Shown one piece after another: positions 20,722 through 29,896 of a stretch of 64,000 bases of DNA; position 1 is the stretch's first letter; the number at the start of each line of letters is the position of its first letter. The notes beneath the pieces were generated by a model, which saw nothing but the letters and a program-made list of their open reading frames with translations, was not told the DNA's origin and ran no database searches. Both the position numbers and the translations under genes were made by a program. Source of the DNA: Saccharomycodes ludwigii (lineage: Eukaryota > Ascomycota > Saccharomycetes > Saccharomycodales > Saccharomycodaceae); contig NC_060200.1 in NCBI RefSeq assembly GCF_020623625.1, positions 2,376,001 to 2,440,000 of the forward strand. Direction: 5' to 3'.

Positions 20722-22359
20722 TTAATCCCATAATCCAACCTTTGTACTTCTCCCCTTTGTTTCAGGGAATCTATAGTATACGAAAATAGAAAATAAAAAG
20801 GCTACAACACCAAATATAATAAAAATTGGACTTATCCCAATAATAGAATCTAAAACAGGGAAACCATAGGCTACAATAAAAACTGCAATCCAATTACAAG
20901 TGGTTCCATAACTTTGTGCAGCTCCAATAGCTTCGTCCGGTGTTAATTCAGAAATAACTAAAAAGGGTATGGGTCCCATACCAATAGCAAAAACACCTAT
21001 ATACAAAAATGTAAAAAAAATCAACAATTGTGCACTATTGGCCTTTAGTCCATATGAAATGAAAAGTGATGAAAGCCCCATGGAAAATGAAGATCCAATT
21101 AATAATGGTTTCCTACCCCATTTATCTATGAGGGGGGATGAAGCAAATGTCACAACAACGTTCAATATCGATATTCCAACGTTAACAATAATTGCTGTGT
21201 TCCCCTCGCTAACCAAGTCTCCTATAACTTTAACTCCATAACAAATAATTGAATTAATACCAACAAATTGTTGGCCCATTAATATCATTGTAATCATAAA
21301 CCTGGATTTGTTGTAATGGTTTGATTTAATATATTGCCACATACTAATCTCCTTGATTTCTTCATTTTCTTCAAATTCCCGATTTGAATGTGCTGATACC
21401 AAAGGACTAGTGGATCTTGCATGCAAACTTTGGTAACTTGAATCTTTCTTGTTGTTTTGCTTAGTATTGTTTGCAGGTGATGGTCCCAACATTACTAAGT
21501 TACTATTGCTACCGTTATTGTTGTTCTCATCTTGTTGTTTGGACAACTGTGTCCTAGACACACTTCTCACACTTAGCCATTCATTAATCTCATTTCTTGT
21601 GTCTGCTCTTGTTCCACCTCGCAATCCACGCAAAACATCTTCCGCTTCGTCCAAATACCCTCTATTAACGAGCCATTTTGGAGATTCATGCACTTTAAAC
21701 AATAGAATAAAGTTAATGGTGGCTAGTATGACCCCCACAAATAAAATATTTCTCCATTGATTTATAGTTGCCCACTTTAAAGATAGCACCTGTGTCAATA
21801 ATATACCCAAATTAATGCTAACTTGATTCATTGAGCCTAGTGCCCCCTTTAAATTATTGGGTGCAATTTCCGTTAATAATAGTGGGGTAACAACAACACT
21901 ACTTCCAGCGGCTAGCCCACAAGTTAATCTTCCAATTAAAAACTGCGTAAAACTATTGGAAAACGTTAGTAACAAACTTCCAAGTATACTTAAAAATGCA
22001 TTGAAAAAACTGATTTTCCGTCTACCATGAATATCAGCTAGCACACCGGCGTACAAGGACCCAAATAGTCCACCAATAGAAAATACTGAAGTTATTAAAC
22101 CTATTTGCTGCTCACTCATTGCTACGCAGTTTTTAAGTCCCAAAGAATAATATAAGGGATCTGACATTGCATTATCGGTGCCAGTAGTATGACATGACAA
22201 AACTGATTGTGGAGCATTCAATTCTGCCATGTGGTAACCATACTGAAGCGAACCGAAACATGCTACAATTGTTGCGAATAACAATTTGTTTGTGACGCTT
22301 TTTTCCTTAGGGGATTCTGGACGTCCATATGAAGATGGTAATAAATTAGTATCTGCCAT
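20722..22359 (-). CDS. VPS73: Sugar-transporter family protein, single orthologue of VPS73 and YBR241C
   Basis: A 545-residue member of the sugar porter branch of the MFS with 12 predicted membrane segments. It shows the branch signatures: GVLADIHGRRK after segment 2, ESPKWLV at the end of segment 6, DKWGRKPLL in the second half, and PETKGRS after segment 12. The S. cerevisiae duplicates YBR241C and VPS73 (YGL104C) are vacuole-linked (VPS73 by a carboxypeptidase Y sorting defect), and transport activity is unproven. The central loop (about 245-320) is Ser/Asn-rich and longer than in yeast. Its neighbours, THI2 on one side and RPL28 on the other, fit both YBR240C-YBR241C and YGL104C-YGL103W. 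Confidence 0.88.
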   Translation of the reverse strand: MADTNLLPSSYGRPESPKEKSVTNKLLFATIVACFGSLQYGYHMAELNAPQSVLSCHTTGTDNAMSDPLYYSLGLKNCVAMSEQQIGLITSVFSIGGLFGSLYAGVLADIHGRRKISFFNAFLSILGSLLLTFSNSFTQFLIGRLTCGLAAGSSVVVTPLLLTEIAPNNLKGALGSMNQVSINLGILLTQVLSLKWATINQWRNILFVGVILATINFILLFKVHESPKWLVNRGYLDEAEDVLRGLRGGTRADTRNEINEWLSVRSVSRTQLSKQQDENNNNGSNSNLVMLGPSPANNTKQNNKKDSSYQSLHARSTSPLVSAHSNREFEENEEIKEISMWQYIKSNHYNKSRFMITMILMGQQFVGINSIICYGVKVIGDLVSEGNTAIIVNVGISILNVVVTFASSPLIDKWGRKPLLIGSSFSMGLSSLFISYGLKANSAQLLIFFTFLYIGVFAIGMGPIPFLVISELTPDEAIGAAQSYGTTCNWIAVFIVAYGFPVLDSIIGISPIFIIFGVVAFLFSIFVYYRFPETKGRSTKVGLWD

Positions 22360-22593
22360 TTCTTTTTTTTTTTTCTTTTTTCCTTCTTTTTTTGTATTTT
22401 TCTTTTTTTTTTTTTGGAACAGAAGATGGATTATTAAAGTGTATAGCTGTTTTGTATAGAAAATTGAAATTTAATTATACAGGAGATATTTACAAAAGAT
22501 AATTATGGTTGTATCTTTTTTATCTTTTTTTTTCTTATAATATAGTACTTGCTAGACAAAAAAAAAAGGCTTAAGATTACAAACACACAAAAC

Positions 22594-22643
22594 TTTTTTT
22601 ATTTTTTATTTTTTATTTTTTATTTTTTATTTTTTATTTTTTT
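22594..22643. repeat. ATTTTTT heptanucleotide array
   Basis: Six or so near-perfect copies of a 7-base unit (A plus six T) in a row, upstream of VPS73 and RPL28. Likely a slippage-born low-complexity tract. Confidence 0.8.
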
Positions 22644-22687
22644 AAGGGGCGTAAAAGTTAGGAATGAAAAGTCAGTTGTGATATCAA

Positions 22688-22722
22688 TTAGGGTAAAAAT
22701 GCTATTTAAATGTTTTAGGGTT
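22688..22722 (+). promoter_or_regulatory. Paired Tbf1-like TTAGGGT motifs
   Basis: TTAGGGT occurs at 22688-22694 and again at 22715-22721, 27 bases apart. The second extends to TTAGGGTT, the exact complement of the Tbf1 consensus ARCCCTAA. Tbf1 controls ribosomal-protein genes in many yeasts, and this pair lies in the RPL28 upstream region. It could instead serve VPS73. Confidence 0.4.
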
Positions 22723-22766
22723 TTAAACTTTTGTGTTGGTGATTATAAAAACTAATTTATGGCATT

Positions 22767-22779
22767 GCATCCGTACCTT
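22767..22779 (+). promoter_or_regulatory. Rap1-like site upstream of RPL28
   Basis: GCATCCGTACCTT resembles the Rap1 consensus of ribosomal-protein promoters (ACAYCCRTACATY), with mismatches at both ends. It lies about 480 bases before the RPL28 ATG, at the far end of the usual range. Confidence 0.35.
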
Positions 22780-23260
22780 CTAAATACTGTTTTGTTTTTG
22801 AAATAAAAAAAGCGAAAAAAAGAAGAAAAAAAGAAAAAGAAAAGGAAAAAAAAACAGAAGGAAAAATACTTTTATTATCGTGCCATAATAAATTCATATA
22901 CTTTGCAACTAAGTTCTTACAAATGACTGCATAAAAAAAAATAAAAAAAAATTTTTTTTTTAATTCAACTTTACTTTGTTAGTTAGATAATCAATAAATT
23001 GAAAAATATTTAAAAAAAAAAAGTTTTTTTTTATTTTCATTTTTTTTTTTATTTTCTTTTTTTTAAATATATTTAGAGTTGAGATATATTTAATACTTTT
23101 TTTCTTTTTCCTCGATTCATCTTACGTATTGTGATTTTTTAAGTTCAATTCCTCTACTTTTTTCTTTTAATAGCCTCATCTCTCTTAATATCCTTTTTTT
23201 TTTTATTAAAACAGAAAAAAAAGGAATATCAAAGTAGAACTCCAATCAAATCTATTAGAA

Positions 23261-24378
23261 ATGCCAACTAGATTAACTAAAACCAGAAAACACAGAGGTC
23301 ACGTCTCAGGTATGTAGTTCCATATTGAATATACAGATTAATACAAAGATTCAATTCAAACCTAATTCATTTAGGATAAAAAGGAATGAAAGAACCAAGA
23401 TGTGTGCTGATGTGATGTGCTCAATTAAAGAAAACAAATCATTAATTTTGTATAGGTTTAAATATCGATTGCGTGTGATTGTAGAGAAGAGGATATGTTT
23501 ACATGGATTATATCATTAATTATTGAATCGTACCACTTTATTGGCTATTCAAGGGTTTCAAAATTTTTTTATAAATTTGTTCTGGGATTTGTTCATTTAA
23601 GAGACAACGTCTTTAGACTTTGAGTACTAAATATATTTTGCGACTCGTTTATGAATATGTATACATCAAGTTTTTATAAACCAAATTACGCCTACCAGTT
23701 CTAGTCATTTTTATCTTGGACTTTGGATTTTTTTTTTGTGGTGGGATGAGGCTTATTTTATTTGGTGTATTTTAGTTTCTATGCTTCTCTACTTTTACGC
23801 TTTATCTTTGTTTGAACTGGGGCCATCTTTTAATTGACGCACTCGTTCAGTACATGCTTTGGACAGTGAAAATATTTTTTTTCAGTTCATTTTGTGATTG
23901 TTTTTACTTAGTTACAACGAACCAAAGATTACTAACAACCTTTAAAATATATATATATTTTTTAAACTTTGATACAGCCGGTAATGGTAGAATCGGTAAA
24001 CACAGAAAGCACCCTGGTGGTAGAGGTATGGCTGGTGGTCAACATCATCACAGAATTAACTTGGATAAATACCATCCAGGTTACTTCGGTAAGGTTGGTA
24101 TGAGATACTTCCACAAACAAAAGAACCATTTCTGGAGACCAGTTTTGAACTTGGACAAGTTATGGACTTTGATTCCAGAAGAAAAAAGAGATGAATACAT
24201 TAAGTCTGCTTCCAAGACTAATGCTCCAGTTATTGACACTTTAGCTGCCGGTTACGGTAAAGTTTTGGGTAAAGGTAGAATTCCAAATGTTCCAGTTATT
24301 GTCAAGGCCAGATTTGTTTCCAAATTGGCTGAAGAAAAAATCAAGGCTGCTGGTGGTGTTGTTGAATTGATTGCTTAA
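23261..24378 (+). CDS. RPL28: 60S ribosomal protein L28 (uL15), spliced
   Basis: Protein uL15 of the large ribosomal subunit. The coding sequence is join(23261-23309, 23978-24378). The 49-base first exon encodes [16 protein letters not shown] and breaks after the first base of the Ala17 codon, exactly where the S. cerevisiae RPL28 intron lies. The spliced product is 149 residues, the same as in yeast, and continues [20 protein letters not shown]. Gln38, the residue changed in cycloheximide-resistant cyh2 mutants, is present. Codon use is strongly biased (GGT, AAG, CCA), as expected for a highly expressed gene, unlike most neighbours. The order VPS73-RPL28-YGL101W matches chromosome VII. The frame that is open through the intron end (from 23812) is not a real start. 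Confidence 0.98.
23310..23977 (+). other. RPL28 spliceosomal intron
   Basis: 668 bases with a canonical 5' site GTATGT (23310-23315), branch point TACTAAC at 23930-23936, and 3' site ACAG ending at 23977, about 42 bases after the branch adenosine. It is longer than the roughly 510-base S. cerevisiae intron. I saw no box C/D or H/ACA snoRNA signature inside it. Confidence 0.97.
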
Positions 24379-24930
24379 ATTAAATGAAACTTTAAAAGTT
24401 TTTTTAGAATGTACTTTAATTTTTGTAGTATAATTGGTTCTATTCTTTATGGTTATAAGTAAAACTATGTAAAAATGTTTTAATTATGTAATCAACTTTT
24501 AGAATAAATAATTCAACTTTTTTTTTTTTTTGTAGTTTTGATAAGCTATAAGTGTGTCTTGTTATTTTTAACTGAGTGTTGGTTAAGTACGTTAAACTCA
24601 TTTGATATCAGTATTAATTAATTCCGATAGAAAGAAGAGTTGGAATTTTTTTTTTTTTTTTTTTTTTCTCTTTTCTTTTTTCTTATTTCTTTTTCCCGGT
24701 AAAACCTCGAAAGGTTTTTTATTTTTTTTTACTTGCATCTCTTTCTTTTAATCGTGTATTGTTTTCTTTTTATAATTATTTAATTATATCACATATCATT
24801 TTCCAACTAGTCAAAGAAACACATTTTTCACTAAACTTTGTCTTAAAAATCATCTTAGTTAGGAAATCAGTTATAACTTTTTGTCTGTCAACCTAGCATA
24901 TACTTTTTTCCCCCCTTTTTATCTACCTTC
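24379..24930. other. RPL28 3' region and promoter of the HD-domain gene
   Basis: 552 bases, AT-rich, with a 20-odd-base T run near 24646 and a small hairpin AAAACCT/AGGTTTT (24701-24718) followed by T residues. No gene seen. Confidence 0.6.
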
Positions 24931-25677
24931 ATGTTTAAAAATTATAGAATAGTTAAAAACATTAATATAACAAAAAGGTATTTCACAATGACTACATCAA
25001 ACAAAACAAATATTGCTACGCCTAATGAACCATCAAATATTTGGAAACCAGAAGATCATATTCCACCCGAATTAAAAGAGTCCTTTGGCCTATTATCCAA
25101 ATCCACTCCAGCAAATTATGTAATCAACTTTTTACATATTATCGAACAGTTAAAAATTCAAAAAAGAACGGGATGGTTAGATCACAATATAAATGATTGT
25201 GAATCGATTGCAGATCATATGTACAGAATGGGTGTTACTTGCATGTTACTGAAGACACCGGGCATAAACAGAGATGCATGTGTGAGAATTGCTTTGGTTC
25301 ATGATATGGCAGAAAGTTTGGTTGGAGATATCACTCCGCATGATTCCATCAAAAAAGCTGAAAAGCATCGTAGAGAATTTGATACTATCAAGTACATTAC
25401 TGAAAAACTAGTTGAACCTTATAATAAAGAGGCTGCCAAGCAAATAGAGGAAGATTGGTTGGCCTATGAAAACATTTCTTCTCCGGAAGCTCGTTTTGTC
25501 AAGGATATAGATAAATTTGAGTTATTGGTTCAATGTTTTGCTTACGAGAAGAGATATGGTAAAACTGATTTACAACAGTTTTGGGGTGCTGTGAAAAGTA
25601 TTAAAACTGATGAGGTCAAAAGTTGGGCTCAAGATTTGTTGAAACAACGTGAAGAATTTTTTTCCAAACAAAAGTAG
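24931..25677 (+). CDS. YBR242W: HD-domain 5'-deoxynucleotidase, single orthologue of YBR242W and YGL101W
   Basis: A 248-residue HD-superfamily metal phosphohydrolase of the YfbR/HDDC2 type, which removes phosphate from deoxynucleoside 5'-monophosphates. Metal and active-site motifs are visible: H in ADHMYRMG, the HD pair in LVHDMAESLVGDITPHD, and D in VKDIDKFELL. S. cerevisiae has two duplicates, YBR242W and YGL101W, and this single copy lies between their neighbours on both sides. The ORF begins MFKNYRIVKNINITKRYF, a basic stretch with no acidic residues, upstream of a second Met at residue 20 (codon at 24988), where the conserved protein begins. The first ATG could therefore give a mitochondrial form and the second a cytosolic form. 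Confidence 0.93.
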   Translation: MFKNYRIVKNINITKRYFTMTTSNKTNIATPNEPSNIWKPEDHIPPELKESFGLLSKSTPANYVINFLHIIEQLKIQKRTGWLDHNINDCESIADHMYRMGVTCMLLKTPGINRDACVRIALVHDMAESLVGDITPHDSIKKAEKHRREFDTIKYITEKLVEPYNKEAAKQIEEDWLAYENISSPEARFVKDIDKFELLVQCFAYEKRYGKTDLQQFWGAVKSIKTDEVKSWAQDLLKQREEFFSKQK

Positions 25678-25877
25678 ATAAGCTAGTTGATCATTACACA
25701 ACGCTTGCTATCTTTGCTGTATTTTTTCTAGCTGTAAATTAGAAGTCAACAGAGACAATAATTGTACTATTTGAAATTATGTATAATGTACATATATAGA
25801 GGCTAATTTAATACTAAAATATTCAAACAAAAAAATATAATAAAATATAATAAAATAAAATAAAACATGTGCAGGTA

Positions 25878-27200
25878 TCATATAATGGTCCATAAATTAT
25901 CATGTTTAAAAATAAACGCACCAATGACATGTCTTGTAACAATGGCCAACAAACCAATAATAAACTGAATTAAAAGAATTCTTTGGCATAATTTATCTTC
26001 CCTTAATGGGCCGGACCAAACTAAAATCAAATTAATCAACGTCATGTTGGTACATGATTTAACCTCCCCATTTTTCTCATCAAATTCGAGATCAATTAGT
26101 CTTAATAAGTATAATAATTTTAGCATAACTTTGGCAATAGGCTTAATCCTGATTGCCTCACCTTTTTCATTAATCAATAAATTGGCCCTAGATGGATATA
26201 ATAATCCGTCATTTTCATTAAATTTGGGCATTCTATGTCTAGGACATGGAACTAACCCAAATAATTGGGGAACACTATAAATAAAGTTGAAAATTTGGGG
26301 TAAAAAAAATAATAGGGTTGTTTTTGAGAAATGGCCCAAAATACCGCAACAGGCAAATACCATGCCTGCAAAATAACAAAATGTATCTCCAACAAATACC
26401 TTTGCTGGAAACTTATTATAGTGATATAATGCCAATGAGACACCTAATAACTGAATAATTAGAACAGCAGACATCATATGAGAGTGTTTAGAAGCCTCAT
26501 TGATACCATTGATTAAAAATAAACCATCATTGATAAGAAAGATGATACATAACACTATTGTTTGGCCAACTTCTAAACCATTGACACCTGCTAAGATATT
26601 AATGGAATTTGGACAGAAAATAGAAACACAGCCCATATAAGCGTAATATCCCCATTTCAAATCTATAAACTGAGGGAAAGGGGTGATCATAGCGCTAGTG
26701 GTTGGCTTGAATGTAGAAAAAATCTTATAAATAAAGGGAGGAATCGTTACTGTAGTCACACCGAAATCAACATAATAGACAACTAGAAGTGGAATGGCCG
26801 CAAACGCAGGTAAGAAAAATTTGTGTCTCCATCTTAAGTCAAACAAATCATCGGCTATACCTAACAAAAGAATACTTTCTAAGCATAAAACAGCACTTAA
26901 AAATTCACACAATTTACGGTGTGGAAAGAAATGCACGACTGCGGGTTCTTTTATGGAGAGCAAATCTTTATAAAACAAAATTGGGATGTCACAAAACATC
27001 ATTAAAATAAAAATTGTAGCTGGAATAGCTCCGATTGTTTCTGGAATAATTGGTTTATCTCTTTTGGAAAGATCTTTTCCAAATAGACCAATTTTAACAA
27101 ATTGTTGGGAAACTCTTGGTATCAGCCATAATGTAGCTAAGTACCCAATGGCACCACTTATTGTTGATACTATTAGTGGGAATCCGGTATTGGCATCCAT
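25878..27200 (-). CDS. ALG7: UDP-GlcNAc:dolichyl-phosphate GlcNAc-1-phosphate transferase Alg7
   Basis: Alg7 carries out the first committed step of N-glycosylation: transfer of GlcNAc-1-phosphate from UDP-GlcNAc to dolichyl phosphate at the ER membrane. It is the tunicamycin target. The 440-residue product (448 in yeast) has about ten hydrophobic segments. Conserved family motifs include GLFGKDLSKRDKP near residue 38, LGIADDLFDLRWRHKF (about 113-128) with the catalytic Asp pair, NILAGVNGLEVGQ (about 200-212), and FVGDTFCYFAGMVFA, followed by CPRHRMP. It is convergent with the HD-domain gene and divergent from SEH1, as in the predicted ancestral order (YBR242W-YBR243C / YGL100W). Confidence 0.97.
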   Translation of the reverse strand: MDANTGFPLIVSTISGAIGYLATLWLIPRVSQQFVKIGLFGKDLSKRDKPIIPETIGAIPATIFILMMFCDIPILFYKDLLSIKEPAVVHFFPHRKLCEFLSAVLCLESILLLGIADDLFDLRWRHKFFLPAFAAIPLLVVYYVDFGVTTVTIPPFIYKIFSTFKPTTSAMITPFPQFIDLKWGYYAYMGCVSIFCPNSINILAGVNGLEVGQTIVLCIIFLINDGLFLINGINEASKHSHMMSAVLIIQLLGVSLALYHYNKFPAKVFVGDTFCYFAGMVFACCGILGHFSKTTLLFFLPQIFNFIYSVPQLFGLVPCPRHRMPKFNENDGLLYPSRANLLINEKGEAIRIKPIAKVMLKLLYLLRLIDLEFDEKNGEVKSCTNMTLINLILVWSGPLREDKLCQRILLIQFIIGLLAIVTRHVIGAFIFKHDNLWTII

Positions 27201-27885
27201 TGCTGTGAACTCTTTCGATTGTATCTATATATATATATTTAATCTTTATTTTTTTTTTTTTCTATTTATAGATGTATATATATGTATATATAAGCGTGTC
27301 TAGAGAAAGAAAAGAAAAAAAAAAAAACTAGGTTTTTTTCAGTCACGACACATAAAATGATTAGAAGTTAAATAGAATTTTTTTTTTTTTTTTTTTTTTT
27401 CCTTTAAAGTTCGAGCAGTTAGAGGAAATAGGAGCTATGTAGATTTTATTTTAAAAATTAATAATAAATTAGGGAAAAATCAAACTTTTCAATTAATAAA
27501 AACGCACATGGTTTAATAATTCATATACCAGTGATTTTTTTCTATTTAAAAGTTTCAGAAACCAAAATCTAAAAATTGAAAATGAAGAAAAGAAAAAAAA
27601 AAAAAAAAAAAATATACATATTTTGCTGGTACTTACACTTCTCGGACAAACTATTTCTCGGACTTATTTATTTTTTCATTTTTGCTATTTTTCGATCCTG
27701 AGTTAAATTCACCTAAAAAAAAATAAATTGATCAACAAGCAAAAGTTAAATGCGTTTTTTTTCCTTTTTTTTTTTTTTTTTTCTTTTCTTTTTTATTACG
27801 TAAATTGTTGAAAGTTAAAAGTAGTAAAAAACTTATCTACTCTCACATAGATCCAAGTAAATAAATATATATATATACATACAAT
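27201..27885. other. ALG7-SEH1 divergent promoter region
   Basis: 685 bases with poly-T/poly-A tracts near 27379, 27596 and 27764, and an exact 9-base direct repeat TTCTCGGAC at 27639-27647 and 27655-27663. No gene seen. Confidence 0.6.
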
Positions 27886-28869
27886 ATGATACCCTTCATT
27901 TCTGGACACGAAGATCTTATCCATGATGTAGCTTACGATTTTTATGGAAGACATTTAGCAACGTGTTCAAGCGATCAGCATGTTAAAGTTTTTAGACTAG
28001 ATAAAGAAACAAACGAGTGGATTCTAAGTGATTCCTGGAAAGCACATGATAGTTCAATAGTAAGTTTAGACTGGGCCTCGCCTGAATTTGGCAGATTAAT
28101 TGTAACGGCATCTTATGACAAGAAAATTAAAATCTGGGAAGAAGACCCCGATATTCCAGAGGGAAGCGGCAAAAGATGGATCAATGTAACTACATTAAAT
28201 GATTCTATTGGCCCATTATTTAGTGTCAAATTTGCGCCTAGTCATTTTGGTCTACGTATAGGATGCATTGGGAATGACGGGATCCTTAGAATATATGATG
28301 CTTTAGAACCATCAGATTTGAAGTCATGGACAATTACCAGTGAGCTTAAAGTTTTGGCTACACCGCCAGCTTCTCATTTACAAAGTGATTTCGAATTGGT
28401 TTGGTGCCCTAGTAGATTTTACCAGGAAACAATTGTTTGTTGTGCATTAGACCAAGGATTAATATATCAACGTAATAAGGAGGGTAAGTTATTTTTGGCT
28501 GCGACCTTACCTGGGCATAAGGGGCTAATCAGGTCGGTTTCTTGGGCCCCAAGTATAGGCAGAACCTATCAGCTAGTTGCTACTGGCTGTAAAGATGGGA
28601 ATGTTCGTATTTTTAAAATAACAGATCATAATAAGTATATAGCTTCAAATTATAGTGGTAATGGAGACAATGAAGCAAATAATTCTACAATTGCTGTTGA
28701 ATTGATTGCTGAAAAGGATGATCATAAGGGCGAAGTATGGTCAGTATCATGGAATTTAACTGGGACTGTTTTAAGTAGTGCAGGTGATGACGGTAAAGTG
28801 CGTTTATGGAAATCTTCATATTCAGATGAATTTCAATGTATGAGTGTAATTACTCCCCAAAAAAGGTAA
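27886..28869 (+). CDS. SEH1: Nucleoporin / SEA complex WD40 protein Seh1
   Basis: Seh1 is an open six-blade WD40 propeller that is a subunit both of the Nup84 Y-complex of the nuclear pore and of the SEACAT complex regulating TORC1 at the vacuole. The 327-residue product (349 in yeast) starts MIPFISGHEDLIHDVAYDFY, matching the family N terminus. WD repeats are recognisable as GRHLATCSSDQHVKVF, RLIVTASYDKKIKIW, LRIGCIGNDGILRIY, YQLVATGCKDGNVRIF and TVLSSAGDDGKVRLW. The position next to ALG7 and before LSG1 reproduces YGL100W-YGL099W with chromosome II genes interposed. Confidence 0.96.
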   Translation: MIPFISGHEDLIHDVAYDFYGRHLATCSSDQHVKVFRLDKETNEWILSDSWKAHDSSIVSLDWASPEFGRLIVTASYDKKIKIWEEDPDIPEGSGKRWINVTTLNDSIGPLFSVKFAPSHFGLRIGCIGNDGILRIYDALEPSDLKSWTITSELKVLATPPASHLQSDFELVWCPSRFYQETIVCCALDQGLIYQRNKEGKLFLAATLPGHKGLIRSVSWAPSIGRTYQLVATGCKDGNVRIFKITDHNKYIASNYSGNGDNEANNSTIAVELIAEKDDHKGEVWSVSWNLTGTVLSSAGDDGKVRLWKSSYSDEFQCMSVITPQKR

Positions 28870-29287
28870 TTTATTTTAGTGACTATACGTATATGTAATC
28901 TCATTTTTTTTTTTTTTTTTTTTAATTATAGTAAAAAGATAAATTATTCATTTCGTAGTTGTTATTGGTTTTTGTTAAAGATTGTTGTTGCTACTTGAAA
29001 TCTATCTCAAGTTGATATTTTTTTATAGCGGTTAGATCCGAAGATAAACCTGTATATTAAGAAAACTTGCAGAAACGTTTTTTTTTTTTTTCTTTTTTTT
29101 TTTTAATCAATTTAGATATGCAAGTTTTATAGTTTAATGGAATATTTACAGCTTGGAATTGTACAAAATACTATAATATTATAACGGTGTTATTAGTATT
29201 TAAGGTATAACCATTAAATTCCTCAGTCTATAAAAGTAAAAATAAAAAAAAAAATAAAAAAAATAAAAAAAAAGGAACAAAGTAAAT
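28870..29287. other. SEH1-GPX2 intergenic region
   Basis: 418 bases, the promoter side of the peroxidase gene. It contains two T runs and a small inverted repeat ACTTGA/TCAAGT near 28993-29012. I found no exact Yap1 site (TTASTAA). Confidence 0.6.
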
Positions 29288-29767
29288 ATGTCTGATTTTT
29301 ACAAATTGACTCCAATAGATTCTAAAAGCGAACCATTCCCATTTTCACAATTAGAAAATAAGGTTGTGTTAATAGTAAATGTAGCATCTAAATGTGGATT
29401 TACTCCACAATATGAAGAACTCGAGGAATTGTACAAAAAATATCATGAAAAAGGTTTGGAAATATTGGGATTTCCATGTAGTCAATTTGGCGAGCAAGAA
29501 CTGGATACTCAAGAAGAAATTATTAATTTTTGTAAGTTAAATTATGGTGTTACTTTTCCAATTTTACAAAAGATTAAAGTTAATGGAGTAGATGCAGATC
29601 CTGTTTATACCTACTTGAAAGCTCAGAAACCTGGTCTATTAGGGTTCAGAGGTATTAAATGGAATTTTGAAAAATTTTTAATAGATAAAAAAGGTATTGT
29701 ATTCAAAAGATACTCATCGGTTGTAAAACCAACTTCTATTGAAGGTGATATCGCAGCTCTGTTATGA
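29288..29767 (+). CDS. GPX2: Thiol peroxidase of the glutathione-peroxidase family (GPX1/GPX2 type)
   Basis: A 159-residue peroxidase of the yeast phospholipid-hydroperoxide GPX family that reduces hydroperoxides using thioredoxin or glutathione. The peroxidatic cysteine is C36 in ASKCGFTPQY, C64 lies in GFPCSQFGEQE with the catalytic-site Gln70, and C82 is the resolving cysteine (INFCKLNYG). The Trp-Asn pair of the active site is in IKWNFEKFL. C36 and C82 match the redox pair of yeast Hyr1/Gpx3, so disulfide-based signalling or repair chemistry is possible. Its place between SEH1 and ISW1 reproduces YBR243C-YBR244W-YBR245C, which points to GPX2 and not HYR1. It is the single copy ancestral to GPX1 and GPX2. 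Confidence 0.93.
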   Translation: MSDFYKLTPIDSKSEPFPFSQLENKVVLIVNVASKCGFTPQYEELEELYKKYHEKGLEILGFPCSQFGEQELDTQEEIINFCKLNYGVTFPILQKIKVNGVDADPVYTYLKAQKPGLLGFRGIKWNFEKFLIDKKGIVFKRYSSVVKPTSIEGDIAALL

Positions 29768-29896
29768 ATTTACCATATAAATATTTAAAAAAAAATAACG
29801 TGAAATGGAAAATAATTTCATTATAAAATAGTCATTTATATAATATTATATATATATATATATGTAAACTTCCAAATCGCTGAAATACAATGGGAG

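Larger units (their letters stand above)
22360..23260. other. VPS73-RPL28 divergent promoter region
   Basis: 901 bases, gene-free. It contains an ATTTTTT heptamer array (about 22594-22643), two TTAGGGT motifs (22688-22694, 22715-22721), a Rap1-like site (22767-22779) and then several hundred bases of T-rich, nucleosome-excluding sequence running up to the RPL28 start, as is common for ribosomal-protein promoters. Confidence 0.6.

Noticed and set aside
23812-24378. Unspliced 188-codon version of RPL28
   Set aside because: Its first part is intron sequence; the conserved 49-base first exon and perfect splice signals give the real protein.
24701-24720. Hairpin followed by T run, like a bacterial intrinsic terminator
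   Set aside because: Such a structure has no terminator role for Pol II in yeast; there is no Pol III gene next to it.
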